Shown here: positions 17,576 to 26,225 of the stretch, piece by piece
Layout: every line of letters starts with the position of its first letter
How positions within the stretch are numbered: position 1 is the first letter of the stretch
Assembly: GCA_019752045.1 (NCBI GenBank)
Contig: JAIEMP010000011.1
Location: 62,001 to 126,000 of the forward strand
Reading direction: 5' to 3'
Source of the DNA: Chitinophagaceae bacterium
Lineage (GTDB): Bacteria > Bacteroidota > Bacteroidia > Chitinophagales > Chitinophagaceae
DNA: 64,000 bases
Translations under genes and position numbers: made by a program
Notes under the pieces: generated by a model
What the model saw: only the letters and a program-made list of their open reading frames with translations
Database searches by the model: none
What the model was told of the DNA's origin: nothing

Positions 17576-18604
17576 ATGAATACAATTCCAATTCGCACAA
17601 CAGTAGTAGGCAGTTATCCTTTTCCGGGTTGGCTGGAGTTTGCTTCGCAAAACATGGATAAGTTTGGTAAAGCCGATATTGAAGAAATGATTGAAGACGC
17701 CGTGATCGCTGCTATACATGATCAGGTAACTGCAGGTTTGGATGTAATTACCGATGGCGAACAAACCCGTCTCGATTTCAATTTGTCTTTTTATGGTTTT
17801 ATCAAAGGCATTGAAAATAATGATACCGAAACAAGAAAATTTGGCCCGGCTGCACATGATCAACGTGGAAAAAATAATATAGTAGGAGAGTTGCTTGCAC
17901 CAAATGGTTTAGGGGCAGTTGCAGAATATTTAAGGTTGAAAAAATTAGCACCTGCAGGCCCCACATTAAAAGCAAGTATACCGGGCCCGTTTACACTAAG
18001 CGGTAGATTATTGCCAAATGAAAAATACAAAGACCGCTACGAAATTACTGAGGCATTGCTGCCCATCATCAGTAAAGAACTGGAAGCATTGGTAGCAGCA
18101 GGGTGCACAGAAATAACTGTTGATGAACCCAGCATGAGTTGTTATGCTTATAAAGAAGACACCAAACGTTTTGTTGATATTTTTAACCGTACGGTAAAAC
18201 CCATTGTGGGCAAATGCAATCTCAGCACCCATTTATGTTTTGGAAATTTTAAAGGTCGCCCGGTTGGTTTCAGAACTTTGAAACCCATGTTGCCCGATTT
18301 TTTAGAAATGAATGTTGATGAAATTCATATTGAAATGGCCAACCGTGAATTTGCCGAAATCGAATTACTGGCACCGTTTGCTGAAAAGATGAATGTGGCT
18401 GTCGGCATTATTGATGTAAAAAATTATTACATCGAATCGGTGGAGGATGTGGTGGAAAGAATCAACCGGTGTCTGAAATATATTCCTGCAGAAAAATTAT
18501 CGGTAGCACCGGATTGCGGACTCAGTCAAACAGCAAGATGGGCCAGCAGACAAAAATTAAATAATATGGTGAAGGGAGCAAAGAAAGTAAGAAGCCTCCT
18601 CTAA
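17576..18604 (+). CDS. MetE-like (cobalamin-independent methionine synthase C-terminal) protein
   Basis: The protein corresponds to the catalytic half of MetE (UROD/MetE-like fold), beginning TTVVGSYPFP and containing DGEQTRLDF near residue 65. Candidate zinc ligands are visible in STHLCFGNF near residue 220 and PDCGLSQTARW near 308. At 342 residues it lacks the N-terminal half of MetE, as in many archaeal-type or stand-alone methyltransferases. It may transfer methyl groups to homocysteine or a related thiol. Its presence in a sugar cluster is unexplained. The stop codon lies in the head of a palindromic repeat. Confidence 0.8.
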   Translation: MNTIPIRTTVVGSYPFPGWLEFASQNMDKFGKADIEEMIEDAVIAAIHDQVTAGLDVITDGEQTRLDFNLSFYGFIKGIENNDTETRKFGPAAHDQRGKNNIVGELLAPNGLGAVAEYLRLKKLAPAGPTLKASIPGPFTLSGRLLPNEKYKDRYEITEALLPIISKELEALVAAGCTEITVDEPSMSCYAYKEDTKRFVDIFNRTVKPIVGKCNLSTHLCFGNFKGRPVGFRTLKPMLPDFLEMNVDEIHIEMANREFAEIELLAPFAEKMNVAVGIIDVKNYYIESVEDVVERINRCLKYIPAEKLSVAPDCGLSQTARWASRQKLNNMVKGAKKVRSLL

Positions 18605-18887
18605 CTCCTCCAAAGGAGGAGAACAAAGCAAGAACTCAAAAGTGGTAAGTGCTTTTTGAATACTGCAGCCTTTGATTTTATTTTGAATAAAGATGAAATG
18701 TTGAAATGGAAGATTAGATGTTTATTAAAGATTTGAAGCACCGTCCCTTCTCTTTTGGAGAAGGAATAAGAGGGATGAGGTCTTGGCGTAGAATAAAAAA
18801 CCAATGTTGAAATGGAAGATAAAATGTTAACCGAAGGTATAGTGCACCGCTCCCTCTCTACGGGAGAGGGAGCTGGAGGGAGAGGCC
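18594..18887 (+). repeat. Double REPIN-like element between MetE-like and MBL genes
   Basis: A head (18594-18621, core ctcctccaaaggaggag) contains the MetE-like stop codon. A first tail with the palindrome ccttctcttttggagaagg ends near 18782. A second tail (18837-18887, core ctccctctc..gagagggag, ending agaggcc) lies inside the MBL gene. The sequence atggaaga(t) before each tail recurs (18703, 18812), so the tail unit appears tandemly duplicated. Confidence 0.8.
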
Positions 18888-19645
18888 TATGGTGGCTTGG
18901 ACAAAGCGGCTACCTGTTACAATGGAACGGCAAACGAGTGTTGCTCGATCCATACTTATCAGATTCACTCACAAAAAAATATGCAGCCACGGATAAACCG
19001 CATACAAGAATAGGTGAGATGGTAGTAAAACCGGAGTTGCTGAAAAATATTTCGATCGTTACTTCAAGTCATAACCATACCGATCATTTGGATGCAGAAA
19101 CATTAATGCCCATTTTACAAAATAACTCAGGAATAAAATTTGTTATTCCTGAAGCCAACAGAATTTTTGTGGCCGACAGGGTTAAATGTAAAAACGATTT
19201 TCCTATTGGATTAAATGATGGGCAATCGGTAACTATTGATGACTTTACATTTCACGGCATACCTGCAAAACATAATGAAATAGACCGTGATGAAAAAGGC
19301 AATTGCAAATACATGGGTTATGTAATTGTGTTTGGTCCATATAAAATTTATCACAGCGGCGATACGCTTTGGTTTGATGGAATGGTGGATTTATTAAAGC
19401 CCTTTAATGTGGATGTGGCATTGTTGCCTATAAACGGTAATAAACCTGATCGGAAAGTGGCAGGTAATTTAGATTGCAAAGAAGCGGCAGAACTGGCAAA
19501 AGCTATCAATGCAAAAATGGTTATTCCCTGTCACTATGACCTTTTTGAATTTAATACTGCTGATGTAAACGAGTTTGTGATGGAAGCAGAAAAAATTAAT
19601 CAGCCATATAAAGTATTGAAAGGAGGAGAAAGATATAGTTTTTAA
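18812..19645 (+). CDS. MBL-fold metal-dependent hydrolase (UlaG-like) with repeat-encoded N-terminus
   Basis: The metallo-beta-lactamase motif is HNHTDHLD near residue 89, with further ligands in YHSGDTLWF and PCHYDLFEF, as in UlaG-type lactonases. The native fold begins at about residue 27 (WWLGQSGYLLQWNGKRVLLDPYLS). Residues 1-25 (MEDKMLTEGIVHRS...) are encoded by a palindromic repeat and resemble the start of the ROK kinase, which is otherwise unrelated. All possible starts lie in the repeat. A role in lactone or phosphodiester hydrolysis of sugar derivatives is likely; the precise substrate is unknown. Confidence 0.85.
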   Translation: MEDKMLTEGIVHRSLSTGEGAGGRGLWWLGQSGYLLQWNGKRVLLDPYLSDSLTKKYAATDKPHTRIGEMVVKPELLKNISIVTSSHNHTDHLDAETLMPILQNNSGIKFVIPEANRIFVADRVKCKNDFPIGLNDGQSVTIDDFTFHGIPAKHNEIDRDEKGNCKYMGYVIVFGPYKIYHSGDTLWFDGMVDLLKPFNVDVALLPINGNKPDRKVAGNLDCKEAAELAKAINAKMVIPCHYDLFEFNTADVNEFVMEAEKINQPYKVLKGGERYSF

Positions 19646-19647
19646 TA

Positions 19648-19681
19648 CCCCGTCGGCGACTGAAAACCCGGACGGCGGTTG
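19648..19681 (+). repeat. GACGGCGGTT dyad repeat, copy 3
   Basis: The units ccccgtcggcgactgaaaa and cccggacggcggttg follow the MBL stop codon immediately, in the same place and orientation as copies 1, 2 and 4. Confidence 0.7.
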
Positions 19682-19708
19682 TAAATATTAATTTTAAACT
19701 AGAAACAT

Positions 19709-20128
19709 ATGAACAAATTCTTTTCACCCACACCATGTTCTCAAAACTACGGCATTGCTTTAGTACGCATTATCACAGGTATTTTATTAGTATGGCATGG
19801 CTGGGAATGTTTTGATGCAGAAAAAATGAAAATGTACACCGGGTGGTTTATAGACAGAAAATATTCCAATCCGGAGCTATGGGCTTATGCAGGAAAAGTA
19901 GCAGAACTATTGGCAGGCATTGGTTTTGTGCTGGGATTATTTACAAGACTGGCATCCATTGCAACCATCGCTGCTTTTGCCGGAGTAATTTTTATTTTGG
20001 GAGATAAAGGAAAAATTTTCCAGGGAGATCAGCATCCGTTTTTATTTATTTTATTAGCAGCCGTGTTTTTATTTACCGGTCCGGGTGCTTTGAGTTTGGA
20101 TGGGTTGTTTTTTAATAAGAGTAGATAG
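19709..20128 (+). CDS. DoxX-family membrane protein
   Basis: A 139-residue protein with four hydrophobic segments. It has the family-typical first helix (GIALVRIITGILLVWHGWE), then AELLAGIGFVLGLFTRLASI and a C-terminal helix ending TGPGALSLDGLFF. DoxX proteins are small inner-membrane redox-associated proteins whose reaction is usually unknown. Here it sits between an MBL hydrolase and a GMC oxidoreductase, so a link to quinone-coupled sugar oxidation is possible but speculative. Confidence 0.85.
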   Translation: MNKFFSPTPCSQNYGIALVRIITGILLVWHGWECFDAEKMKMYTGWFIDRKYSNPELWAYAGKVAELLAGIGFVLGLFTRLASIATIAAFAGVIFILGDKGKIFQGDQHPFLFILLAAVFLFTGPGALSLDGLFFNKSR

Positions 20129-20129
20129 G

Positions 20130-20356
20130 TTTCACGCAAAGACGCAAAGAAACAGCGGCGCAAAGAAGAAAATAAAATAGGTTGCTTGTATAGATTGAGA
20201 AAAAAAGCTGCCATGAAAACTAAAGGTACAAGCCCGCCCGGCTGAACGCCGTTCGGACGGGTGAGTGACACAACAGACGATGCCATGAATACTTCGGCTG
20301 GGCTCAGTACTAAAGCTGGGTTCAAAAAAAATATTGGCGCAGATTCGCAGATTATT
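20130..20356 (+). repeat. Spacer made of several short repeat types
   Basis: This 240-base spacer holds ttcacgcaaagacgcaaag and a second cggcgcaaagaa unit (20130-20167), a GC-rich dyad (cccgcccggctgaacgccgttcggacggg, 20228-20257), a gagtgacacaacagacgatgcc module (20261-20283), and one arm of the CGCAGATTCGCAGAT repeat (20337-20354). No gene is visible. The GMC start at 20369 follows at once. Confidence 0.7.
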
Positions 20357-20368
20357 TAATTAAATTAA

Positions 20369-22096
20369 ATGCCCGATAGTACACATATAAATATAAATAC
20401 GAAAGGTAAAGATCAAAATACTTTCGATGCAATTGTGATCGGCAGCGGCATCAGCGGCGGATGGGCTGCAAAAGAATTGTGTGAAAAAGGATTAAAAACA
20501 TTGGTGCTGGAAAGGGGAAGAGATGTGCAGCATAATAAAGATTATCCTACTGCTAATTTATCAAGGTGGGAATTGCCGCATCGTGGACGAGTAACACAAC
20601 AAACTGTAAAATTAAATCCATTAATAAGCAAAGCTGCAGGATATGATGAAGCCACACAACATTTTTTTGTAAAAGATGCAGACCATCCTTATGTGCAGGA
20701 AAAACCTTTTGATTGGATAAGGGGTTACCAGGTGGGTGGCAAATCTTTAACATGGGGCCGTGCCTGTGCAAGATGGAGTGCATATGATTTTACTTCGCCC
20801 AAGCGTTTTGGTTATGGCGAAAGTTTTCCGATAAGTTATCATGATATTAAAGATTGGTACAGCCATGTAGAAAAATTTATTGGTGTGTGTGGCAATGCCG
20901 ATGGCATTCCATCAATGCCCGACGGAGAATTTTTGCCTGCATATGAATTGAATAAAGTTGAGCAGCATTTACAAAAAGTGATTAAAGAGAAATTTAACCG
21001 CCATTATGTGTCGGGACGTTGGGCACATATCACTGAACCAACGCAAATTCATATTGATCAGGGCCGCACACAATGCCTCAACAGAAATTTATGCATGCGG
21101 GGTTGTCCGTTGGGTGGCTATTTCAGTTCGGTAAGCAGCACCTTGCCGTGGGCAAACAAAACAGGCAACTTGACAGTGCGGCCGCATTCGGTGGTACATT
21201 CTATTATTTATGATGAACAAAAAGGAAAGGCAGTTGGCGTAAAAGTGATTGATGCCAACAGCAAAGAAGAAATTAATTTTTATGCAAAAATTATTTTTGT
21301 AAATGCATCGGCATTAAATACCAATTTAATTTTATTGAACTCTACCTCCAATCGTTTTCCCAATGGATTAGGAAATGACAGCGGCGTATTGGGGAAATAT
21401 ATTTGTTTTCATAATTACCGTGGCAGCATGTGGGGTTATATGCCGGGTTTTGAAGATTGGTATTATAAAGTTTCCAAACCTGCAGAATGTATCATTGCCA
21501 ACTTTCGCAATGTAGAAAAAAGAGACACTGATTTTTTGGGGGGTTATGTTGTTTACTCCGGAGCCAGTCGTGAAAAATTAAGTGATGCCAATGCAACTAC
21601 TCTATTAGGTGCTGAATATAAAAATGCATTGAGCCAGCCCGGCCGCTGGACAGTGTACATGTATATGCAGGGAGAAACCATTGCAAAGGAAACCAATCAT
21701 GTTCGTTTGAGTACAACTGAAAAAGATCAGTGGGGCATTCCGTTATTAATTACATCTGTTGATTATGATGATAACGATGATAAGATGGTGCAGGATTTTT
21801 TGCAACAGGGCAAAGCGATGATGGAAGCTGCCGGTGTAAAAGATATCAGCACATGGGATAGCAAACAACCACCGGGCCTCGATATACATGAAATGGGTGG
21901 TGTACGAATGGGCAGCGATCCCAACACTTCAATGCTGAATGAATTTAATCAACTGCATCTTTGTAAAAATGTTTTTGTAACCGATGGTGCCTGTATGACG
22001 AGTGCCGGCAGCCAGAGTCCGTCAATTTTGTATATGGCTTTTACTGCAAGGGCAGTGGCGCATGCGGTGGAAGAAATGAAAAAAGGAAATTTGTAA
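20369..22096 (+). CDS. GMC-family FAD oxidoreductase
   Basis: The FAD-binding motif VIGSGISGGWAAKELCEKG is near residue 21. The C-terminal GMC domain contains MGGVRMG and the CMTSAGSQSPSILYMAFTARA segment, where the catalytic His/Asn pair normally lies. A cysteine-rich stretch (CLNRNLCMRGCPLGG) near residue 232 is typical of the gluconate-2-dehydrogenase/glucoside 3-dehydrogenase type. It has no signal peptide of its own; relatives are exported with a small Tat-bearing subunit, which is not visible next to it here. Electrons probably go to one of the c-type cytochromes in the cluster. Length 575 residues is normal. Confidence 0.88.
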   Translation: MPDSTHININTKGKDQNTFDAIVIGSGISGGWAAKELCEKGLKTLVLERGRDVQHNKDYPTANLSRWELPHRGRVTQQTVKLNPLISKAAGYDEATQHFFVKDADHPYVQEKPFDWIRGYQVGGKSLTWGRACARWSAYDFTSPKRFGYGESFPISYHDIKDWYSHVEKFIGVCGNADGIPSMPDGEFLPAYELNKVEQHLQKVIKEKFNRHYVSGRWAHITEPTQIHIDQGRTQCLNRNLCMRGCPLGGYFSSVSSTLPWANKTGNLTVRPHSVVHSIIYDEQKGKAVGVKVIDANSKEEINFYAKIIFVNASALNTNLILLNSTSNRFPNGLGNDSGVLGKYICFHNYRGSMWGYMPGFEDWYYKVSKPAECIIANFRNVEKRDTDFLGGYVVYSGASREKLSDANATTLLGAEYKNALSQPGRWTVYMYMQGETIAKETNHVRLSTTEKDQWGIPLLITSVDYDDNDDKMVQDFLQQGKAMMEAAGVKDISTWDSKQPPGLDIHEMGGVRMGSDPNTSMLNEFNQLHLCKNVFVTDGACMTSAGSQSPSILYMAFTARAVAHAVEEMKKGNL

Positions 22097-22098
22097 CA

Positions 22099-22135
22099 CA
22101 ACCCCGTTGGCGGTTGAAAACCCCGACGGCGGTTG
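22099..22135 (+). repeat. GACGGCGGTT dyad repeat, copy 4
   Basis: Two direct half units (caaccccgttggcggttg and ccccgacggcggttg) follow the GMC stop codon. This is the most regular of the four copies. Confidence 0.75.
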
Positions 22136-22197
22136 ATTCAAAAATATTTCGATCAAATAATATTTTATGAAATTGAGAACAACGAATATTTTTTTTT

Positions 22198-22262
22198 ACC
22201 CAGCTTCAGTACTACTATCATCGTCCCTTGCGTCGCACTCTTGTACTGCAGGAATTCTATTC
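22198..22262 (-). repeat. GTGCGACGCAAC module, reverse orientation, second copy
   Basis: Nearly identical to 15070-15136 over the whole length (cagctt.agta..atcatcgtcccttgcgtcgcactcttgt), including the gaattctattc end. As at the first copy, it lies directly before a gene with an export signal, and the ORF track has extended that gene through it. Confidence 0.75.
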
Positions 22263-22292
22263 AGCAATCGTACTATTTATAAAACCATTCCT

Positions 22293-24059
22293 ATGACAAG
22301 AAAGTTCAAAATCAATTTTCGATTATTAATTTTCTCCTTTTCTCTTTTTCTCTTTTCTTCTCTTAGCCTTGCGCAGCAAAAAACTTATTGCAACCCCATC
22401 AATATCGACTACGGTTACACACCCATCCCTAATTTTTCCGATTGGGGCAGGCACCGTGCCACGGCCGATCCTGTTGTTGTAAATTATAAAAACGATTATT
22501 ATTTATTCAGCACCAATCAATGGGGCTATTGGTGGAGCAGTGATATGCTCAACTGGAAATTTATCAGCAAAAAATTTTTACGTCCGTGGAATACCGGCAC
22601 CTACGATGAGCTATGTGCACCTGCTGTTGGTATCATCGGTGATACGATGATCGTATTTGGTTCTACATATACCAGCAAGTTTACCATCTGGGGAAGTACT
22701 GATCCAAAAGCAAACAAGTGGTTTCCCATTGTGGACAGTTTCGATATTGGCGGATGGGACCCTTCATTTTTTACCGATGATGACGGCAGGTTGTATATGT
22801 ATAATGGTAGCAGCAATAAATTTCCCATGTATGGTATTGAGCTAAACCGAAAAACATTTCAACCGATTGGTACAAGAAAAGAAATGTATTTATTAGAACC
22901 ATGGCGTTATGGCTGGCAACGTTTTGGTGAGCATATGGATAATACTTTTTTAGATCCTTTTATTGAAGGAAGTCATATGACGAAGTACAACGGAAAATAT
23001 TATTTGCAATATGGTGCACCCGGCACCGAGTTCAGTGGTTATGCAGATGGATTGCTGGTAGGTGATGATCCGTTGGGACCATTCACTGCTATGAGTGATC
23101 CGTTAAGCATGAAGCTCGGTGGTTATGTAAGAGGTGCAGGACATGGTGCTACTTTTCAGGACAATAATAAAAACTACTGGCATATTTCAACTACTGTGGT
23201 TTCTGTAAAAAATACATTTGAAAGAAGACTTGGCATCTGGCCTGCTGGTTTTGATCAAGATGGAGTGATGTGGTGCAATACAAGTTTTGGAGATTATCCG
23301 CATTATCTGCCAACATCATCACGAAATGAAATAAGGCCGAATTGGTTTTTGTTGAATTACAATAAACCCGTTCAAGTCTCTTCTACAATGGGTGGATATG
23401 TTCCTAACAATGCAGTAGATGAACTTGCTAAAACATACTGGAGTGCAACATCAGCCAACAAAGGCGAATACATACAAACTGATCTTGGAAACGTTTCAAC
23501 AGTAAATGCTATACAAATCAATTATGCTGACCAGGATGTAGCTGATGATCATTTAGGAAAAATAAATGGCGGCGAACAATATCATCAATACAAATTGTCT
23601 TCATCTGTTGACGGGAAAAAATGGAATGTGTTGGTTGATAAAAGCAAAAACAAAACAGATGTGCCGCATGATTATGTAGAATTAGAAAAACCGGTACAGG
23701 CAAGATTCATCAAACTGGAAAACATTCACATGCCCACAGGTAAGTTTGCCATCAGCGGACTTCGTGTATTTGGTAATGGCAATGGCGCAAAGCCTGAAGC
23801 TGTTAAAAATTTCATTGTACTGCGTACAGAAAAAGACAAACGCAGTGCATTCATCAAATGGAGACCAGTAGATAATGCATTTGCATATAATATTTATTAC
23901 GGCACTCATCCTGATAAATTGTATACCTGCATTATGGTGCACAGCAACAATGAATACTGGATGAAAGCTATGGATTCTCAAAAAGCCTATTATTATAGTA
24001 TTGAAGCAATCAACGAAAATGGAGTGAGTGAGAGAACGGCAGTTATGAAAGTCGAATAG
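22293..24059 (+). CDS. Secreted GH43-like glycoside hydrolase with discoidin-like domain
   Basis: I use the ATG at 22293 because it gives a proper signal peptide (FRLLIFSFSLFLFSSLSLAQQ); the longer frame from 22167 reads a repeat. The five-bladed propeller is seen in RATADPVVVNYKNDYYLFS, GGWDPSFFTDDDGRLYMY and EGSHMTKYNGKYYLQYG, which hold candidates for the catalytic Asp/Asp/Glu triad. A discoidin (F5/8 type C)-like carbohydrate-binding domain follows (about residues 365-495), and then a fibronectin-III-like tail. The family removes arabinose, xylose or galactose residues; the substrate is not readable. Length is 588 residues. Confidence 0.85.
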   Translation: MTRKFKINFRLLIFSFSLFLFSSLSLAQQKTYCNPINIDYGYTPIPNFSDWGRHRATADPVVVNYKNDYYLFSTNQWGYWWSSDMLNWKFISKKFLRPWNTGTYDELCAPAVGIIGDTMIVFGSTYTSKFTIWGSTDPKANKWFPIVDSFDIGGWDPSFFTDDDGRLYMYNGSSNKFPMYGIELNRKTFQPIGTRKEMYLLEPWRYGWQRFGEHMDNTFLDPFIEGSHMTKYNGKYYLQYGAPGTEFSGYADGLLVGDDPLGPFTAMSDPLSMKLGGYVRGAGHGATFQDNNKNYWHISTTVVSVKNTFERRLGIWPAGFDQDGVMWCNTSFGDYPHYLPTSSRNEIRPNWFLLNYNKPVQVSSTMGGYVPNNAVDELAKTYWSATSANKGEYIQTDLGNVSTVNAIQINYADQDVADDHLGKINGGEQYHQYKLSSSVDGKKWNVLVDKSKNKTDVPHDYVELEKPVQARFIKLENIHMPTGKFAISGLRVFGNGNGAKPEAVKNFIVLRTEKDKRSAFIKWRPVDNAFAYNIYYGTHPDKLYTCIMVHSNNEYWMKAMDSQKAYYYSIEAINENGVSERTAVMKVE

Positions 24060-24089
24060 AGGTTTAAAATATAAGTACTCAATTTTTTT

Positions 24090-24230
24090 ATATCACCCTT
24101 TCAGGGTTAAAGCATTAAAGTGGTAAAGTAATTATAATAATATCATCCCTTTGGGATTTGAAAGCCTGAAAGGCTGATATTATTATAGCTGTTAAATAAA
24201 TAAATGTCTTAAACCCCGAAGGGGTGATAT
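24090..24230 (+). repeat. Nested inverted repeats (ATATCACCCTTT...AAAGGGTGATAT type)
   Basis: The outer arms atatcaccctttcagggtt (24090-24108) and aaccccgaaggggtgatat (24212-24230) are inverted copies. Inside them ataataatatcatcccttt (from 24136) and gctgatattattat (to about 24186) form a second inverted pair. The whole could form a cruciform or a cloverleaf-like RNA. It fills the spacer between the GH43 and NagB genes and contains no ORF of interest. Confidence 0.8.
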
Positions 24231-24269
24231 TAGAAAGTAAAACATTGAAAAGAAAAAAGAAAATAAACA

Positions 24270-25004
24270 ATGGAAACAAAAATTTATCCGGACTACGAAA
24301 CTTTATCAGCAGCCGTAGCACAAATTATGTTTGATACTATTCAGCAAAAACCAACTGCTGTTATTTGTTTGGCATCCGGCCATACACCTTTATTGCCCTG
24401 CCAGTTATTTGTAAAGAAAGCAAACGATGAGCATCTTCATATTTCCGAAGCAACTTTTTTAGGATTGGATGAATGGGTGGGTGTGCCACCGGAGAATGAA
24501 GGGAGTTGTCATTATTTTTTATACAATACAGTTTTTAATCCATTGGGTTTGCAGGCAGGTCAGATACATTTATTTAATTCGATGGCCGATGATTTATCAA
24601 TTGAATGCATTACCATGGATGAAGTAATTGAAAATAATGGCGGCATAGATTTAATGATCGTTGGAATTGGTATGAACGGACATATTGGTTTTAATGAACC
24701 GGAAGTTTCTTTCACTAATTTATCTCATGTGATAGAACTGGATAAAACAACTATTGAAGTAGGACAAAAATATTTTCCTGCCGCCACCACTTTATCCAAA
24801 GGCATCACCATCGGTTTGCAACATTTGATGAATACCAAACAGGTTTTATTAATTGCTAACGGCGAAAAGAAAGCTACTATTATTCAACAAACAATTGAAA
24901 GCGAAGTATCCAACCAGATTCCGGCTACAATTATGCAGACACATAAACACGGAGTGATTATGCTCGACGATGCCGCTTCATCCAAGATCAATAAAATAAA
25001 CTGA
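24270..25004 (+). CDS. nagB: Glucosamine-6-phosphate deaminase-like protein (NagB family)
   Basis: The hallmark VGIGMNGHIGFNEP is near residue 131, and the GLDEWVG segment near residue 69 carries the catalytic base position; both match NagB. The enzyme would convert glucosamine-6-phosphate to fructose-6-phosphate and ammonia in the cytosol. At 244 residues it is slightly shorter than E. coli NagB (266), so a related sugar-phosphate isomerase or lactonase activity is possible. It is followed five bases later by an MFS transporter, suggesting a two-gene transcript for sugar import and catabolism. Confidence 0.8.
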   Translation: METKIYPDYETLSAAVAQIMFDTIQQKPTAVICLASGHTPLLPCQLFVKKANDEHLHISEATFLGLDEWVGVPPENEGSCHYFLYNTVFNPLGLQAGQIHLFNSMADDLSIECITMDEVIENNGGIDLMIVGIGMNGHIGFNEPEVSFTNLSHVIELDKTTIEVGQKYFPAATTLSKGITIGLQHLMNTKQVLLIANGEKKATIIQQTIESEVSNQIPATIMQTHKHGVIMLDDAASSKINKIN

Positions 25005-25009
25005 TCCGA

Positions 25010-26179
25010 ATGAGTAAAGCCACCACCGTCCGCATTATTTATTTTTTGGTTTTCTGTTGCACTGGTGCATGGTTGCCTAAATTATATGATTATTGTATTT
25101 ACAAAGGTCTCACTGGTCCGCAGAGTGCATTGATCTTAAGTATCACACCCATCATGATGTTTGCCGTGCAACCACTCTATGGTTTTTTTGCAGATAAACT
25201 AGGGTATAAAAAAACATTATTGTTCTCTACGTTGTTAGCATCCATCAGTTACCTCGGTTTTTTACTGAATGTTGGCTTTACAGAATTAATTATCGTAACC
25301 ATAATCATGTCGTTGTTTTATAACACCATACAACCTGTGCTGGATAGTATGGCACTGCAGATTGCAAAGACAAACCACAAATTTTCTTATGGCAGTTTAC
25401 GTTTTTATGGCGCAGCAGGTTTTGCTTTTACTACTATCATTACCGGGCAGGTTATTGATGCAGTAGATATCACGGTGATTTTTATGGTTTCATCTGTCAC
25501 CATGTTCTCAGCTTTTATTTTTTGTTTTTTTCTGAAAGATGAAGTGTATGAAAAAACTACGGTTAATGCCTATAGCAATGTGTGGGGAGTAATAAAAAAT
25601 CCTCCACTGATCATTTTATTGTGTTGCGTTTTCCTTGTGTCGTTGAGTGCTACCACTATCTGGAATTTTTATTCTGCTTACCTCAAAGAAAATGGGGCAA
25701 CCGATTCACTCGTTGGATATGGTTTATCATTCCAGGGTTTGTGTGAACTGCCGATATTTTATTTTTCTACCCGAATAATTTTAAAGCTGGGATTAAAAAC
25801 AACATTGCTTATTACTATACTTTCCACTGCCATCAGAATGAGTTTATATTCCATTATCAAAACTCCTGTTGCCACTTTACCGGTTGAGTTACTGCACGGA
25901 CTTTCATGGAGTTTATTTTGGGTAGTGTGTGTGGAGTATGTAAATATGTTGGTAGATGAAAGATGGCTTGCCACAGGCCAGTCGCTTTTATATGCTGCAT
26001 ATTTTGGCGCAGGTGCCATTGCCGGTAATTACTGGACAGAATATTTTTTAAGCAATGGAATGAAATTATCTGAAATCTTTTTATTGAATGCAGGAATAAT
26101 TTTTTTAACCGGGATAGGTGTGTGGATATTTATGCAGAAAAAATCAGCAGGCAATATTATTGCTTCAGCCCCAAAGTAA
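25010..26179 (+). CDS. MFS transporter (LacY/nucleoside-H+ symporter-like)
   Basis: The 389-residue protein has about twelve hydrophobic segments with the MFS loop GFFADKLGYKKTLLF between helices 2 and 3. The N-terminus (TVRIIYFLVFCCTGAWLPKLYDYC) resembles the MFS_1-like (LacY/NupG) subfamily. It should sit in the inner membrane and import a sugar or nucleoside with protons. The location next to a NagB-like enzyme and the cytosolic kinase genes suggests it brings in the end-product monosaccharide. Confidence 0.85.
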   Translation: MSKATTVRIIYFLVFCCTGAWLPKLYDYCIYKGLTGPQSALILSITPIMMFAVQPLYGFFADKLGYKKTLLFSTLLASISYLGFLLNVGFTELIIVTIIMSLFYNTIQPVLDSMALQIAKTNHKFSYGSLRFYGAAGFAFTTIITGQVIDAVDITVIFMVSSVTMFSAFIFCFFLKDEVYEKTTVNAYSNVWGVIKNPPLIILLCCVFLVSLSATTIWNFYSAYLKENGATDSLVGYGLSFQGLCELPIFYFSTRIILKLGLKTTLLITILSTAIRMSLYSIIKTPVATLPVELLHGLSWSLFWVVCVEYVNMLVDERWLATGQSLLYAAYFGAGAIAGNYWTEYFLSNGMKLSEIFLLNAGIIFLTGIGVWIFMQKKSAGNIIASAPK

Positions 26180-26204
26180 TAAACCTCCGGCATGGAGGTT
26201 TATT
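26178..26204 (+). terminator. Bidirectional terminator hairpin after MFS gene
   Basis: An 11-bp perfect stem (aataaacctcc/ggaggtttatt) with a 5-base loop lies between two convergent genes. The flanking A/T runs can serve both strands, although the U-tract is short. Confidence 0.75.
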
Positions 26205-26225
26205 TACATGAAATTTTTAAAATAC

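Noticed and set aside
7901-22135. GACGGCGGTT repeats as a CRISPR array
   Set aside because: The copies are kilobases apart, vary in sequence and have no regular spacers or cas genes.
22167-22292. Longer N-terminus for the GH43-like protein
   Set aside because: It reads the reverse repeat module, and the ATG at 22293 gives a normal signal peptide.
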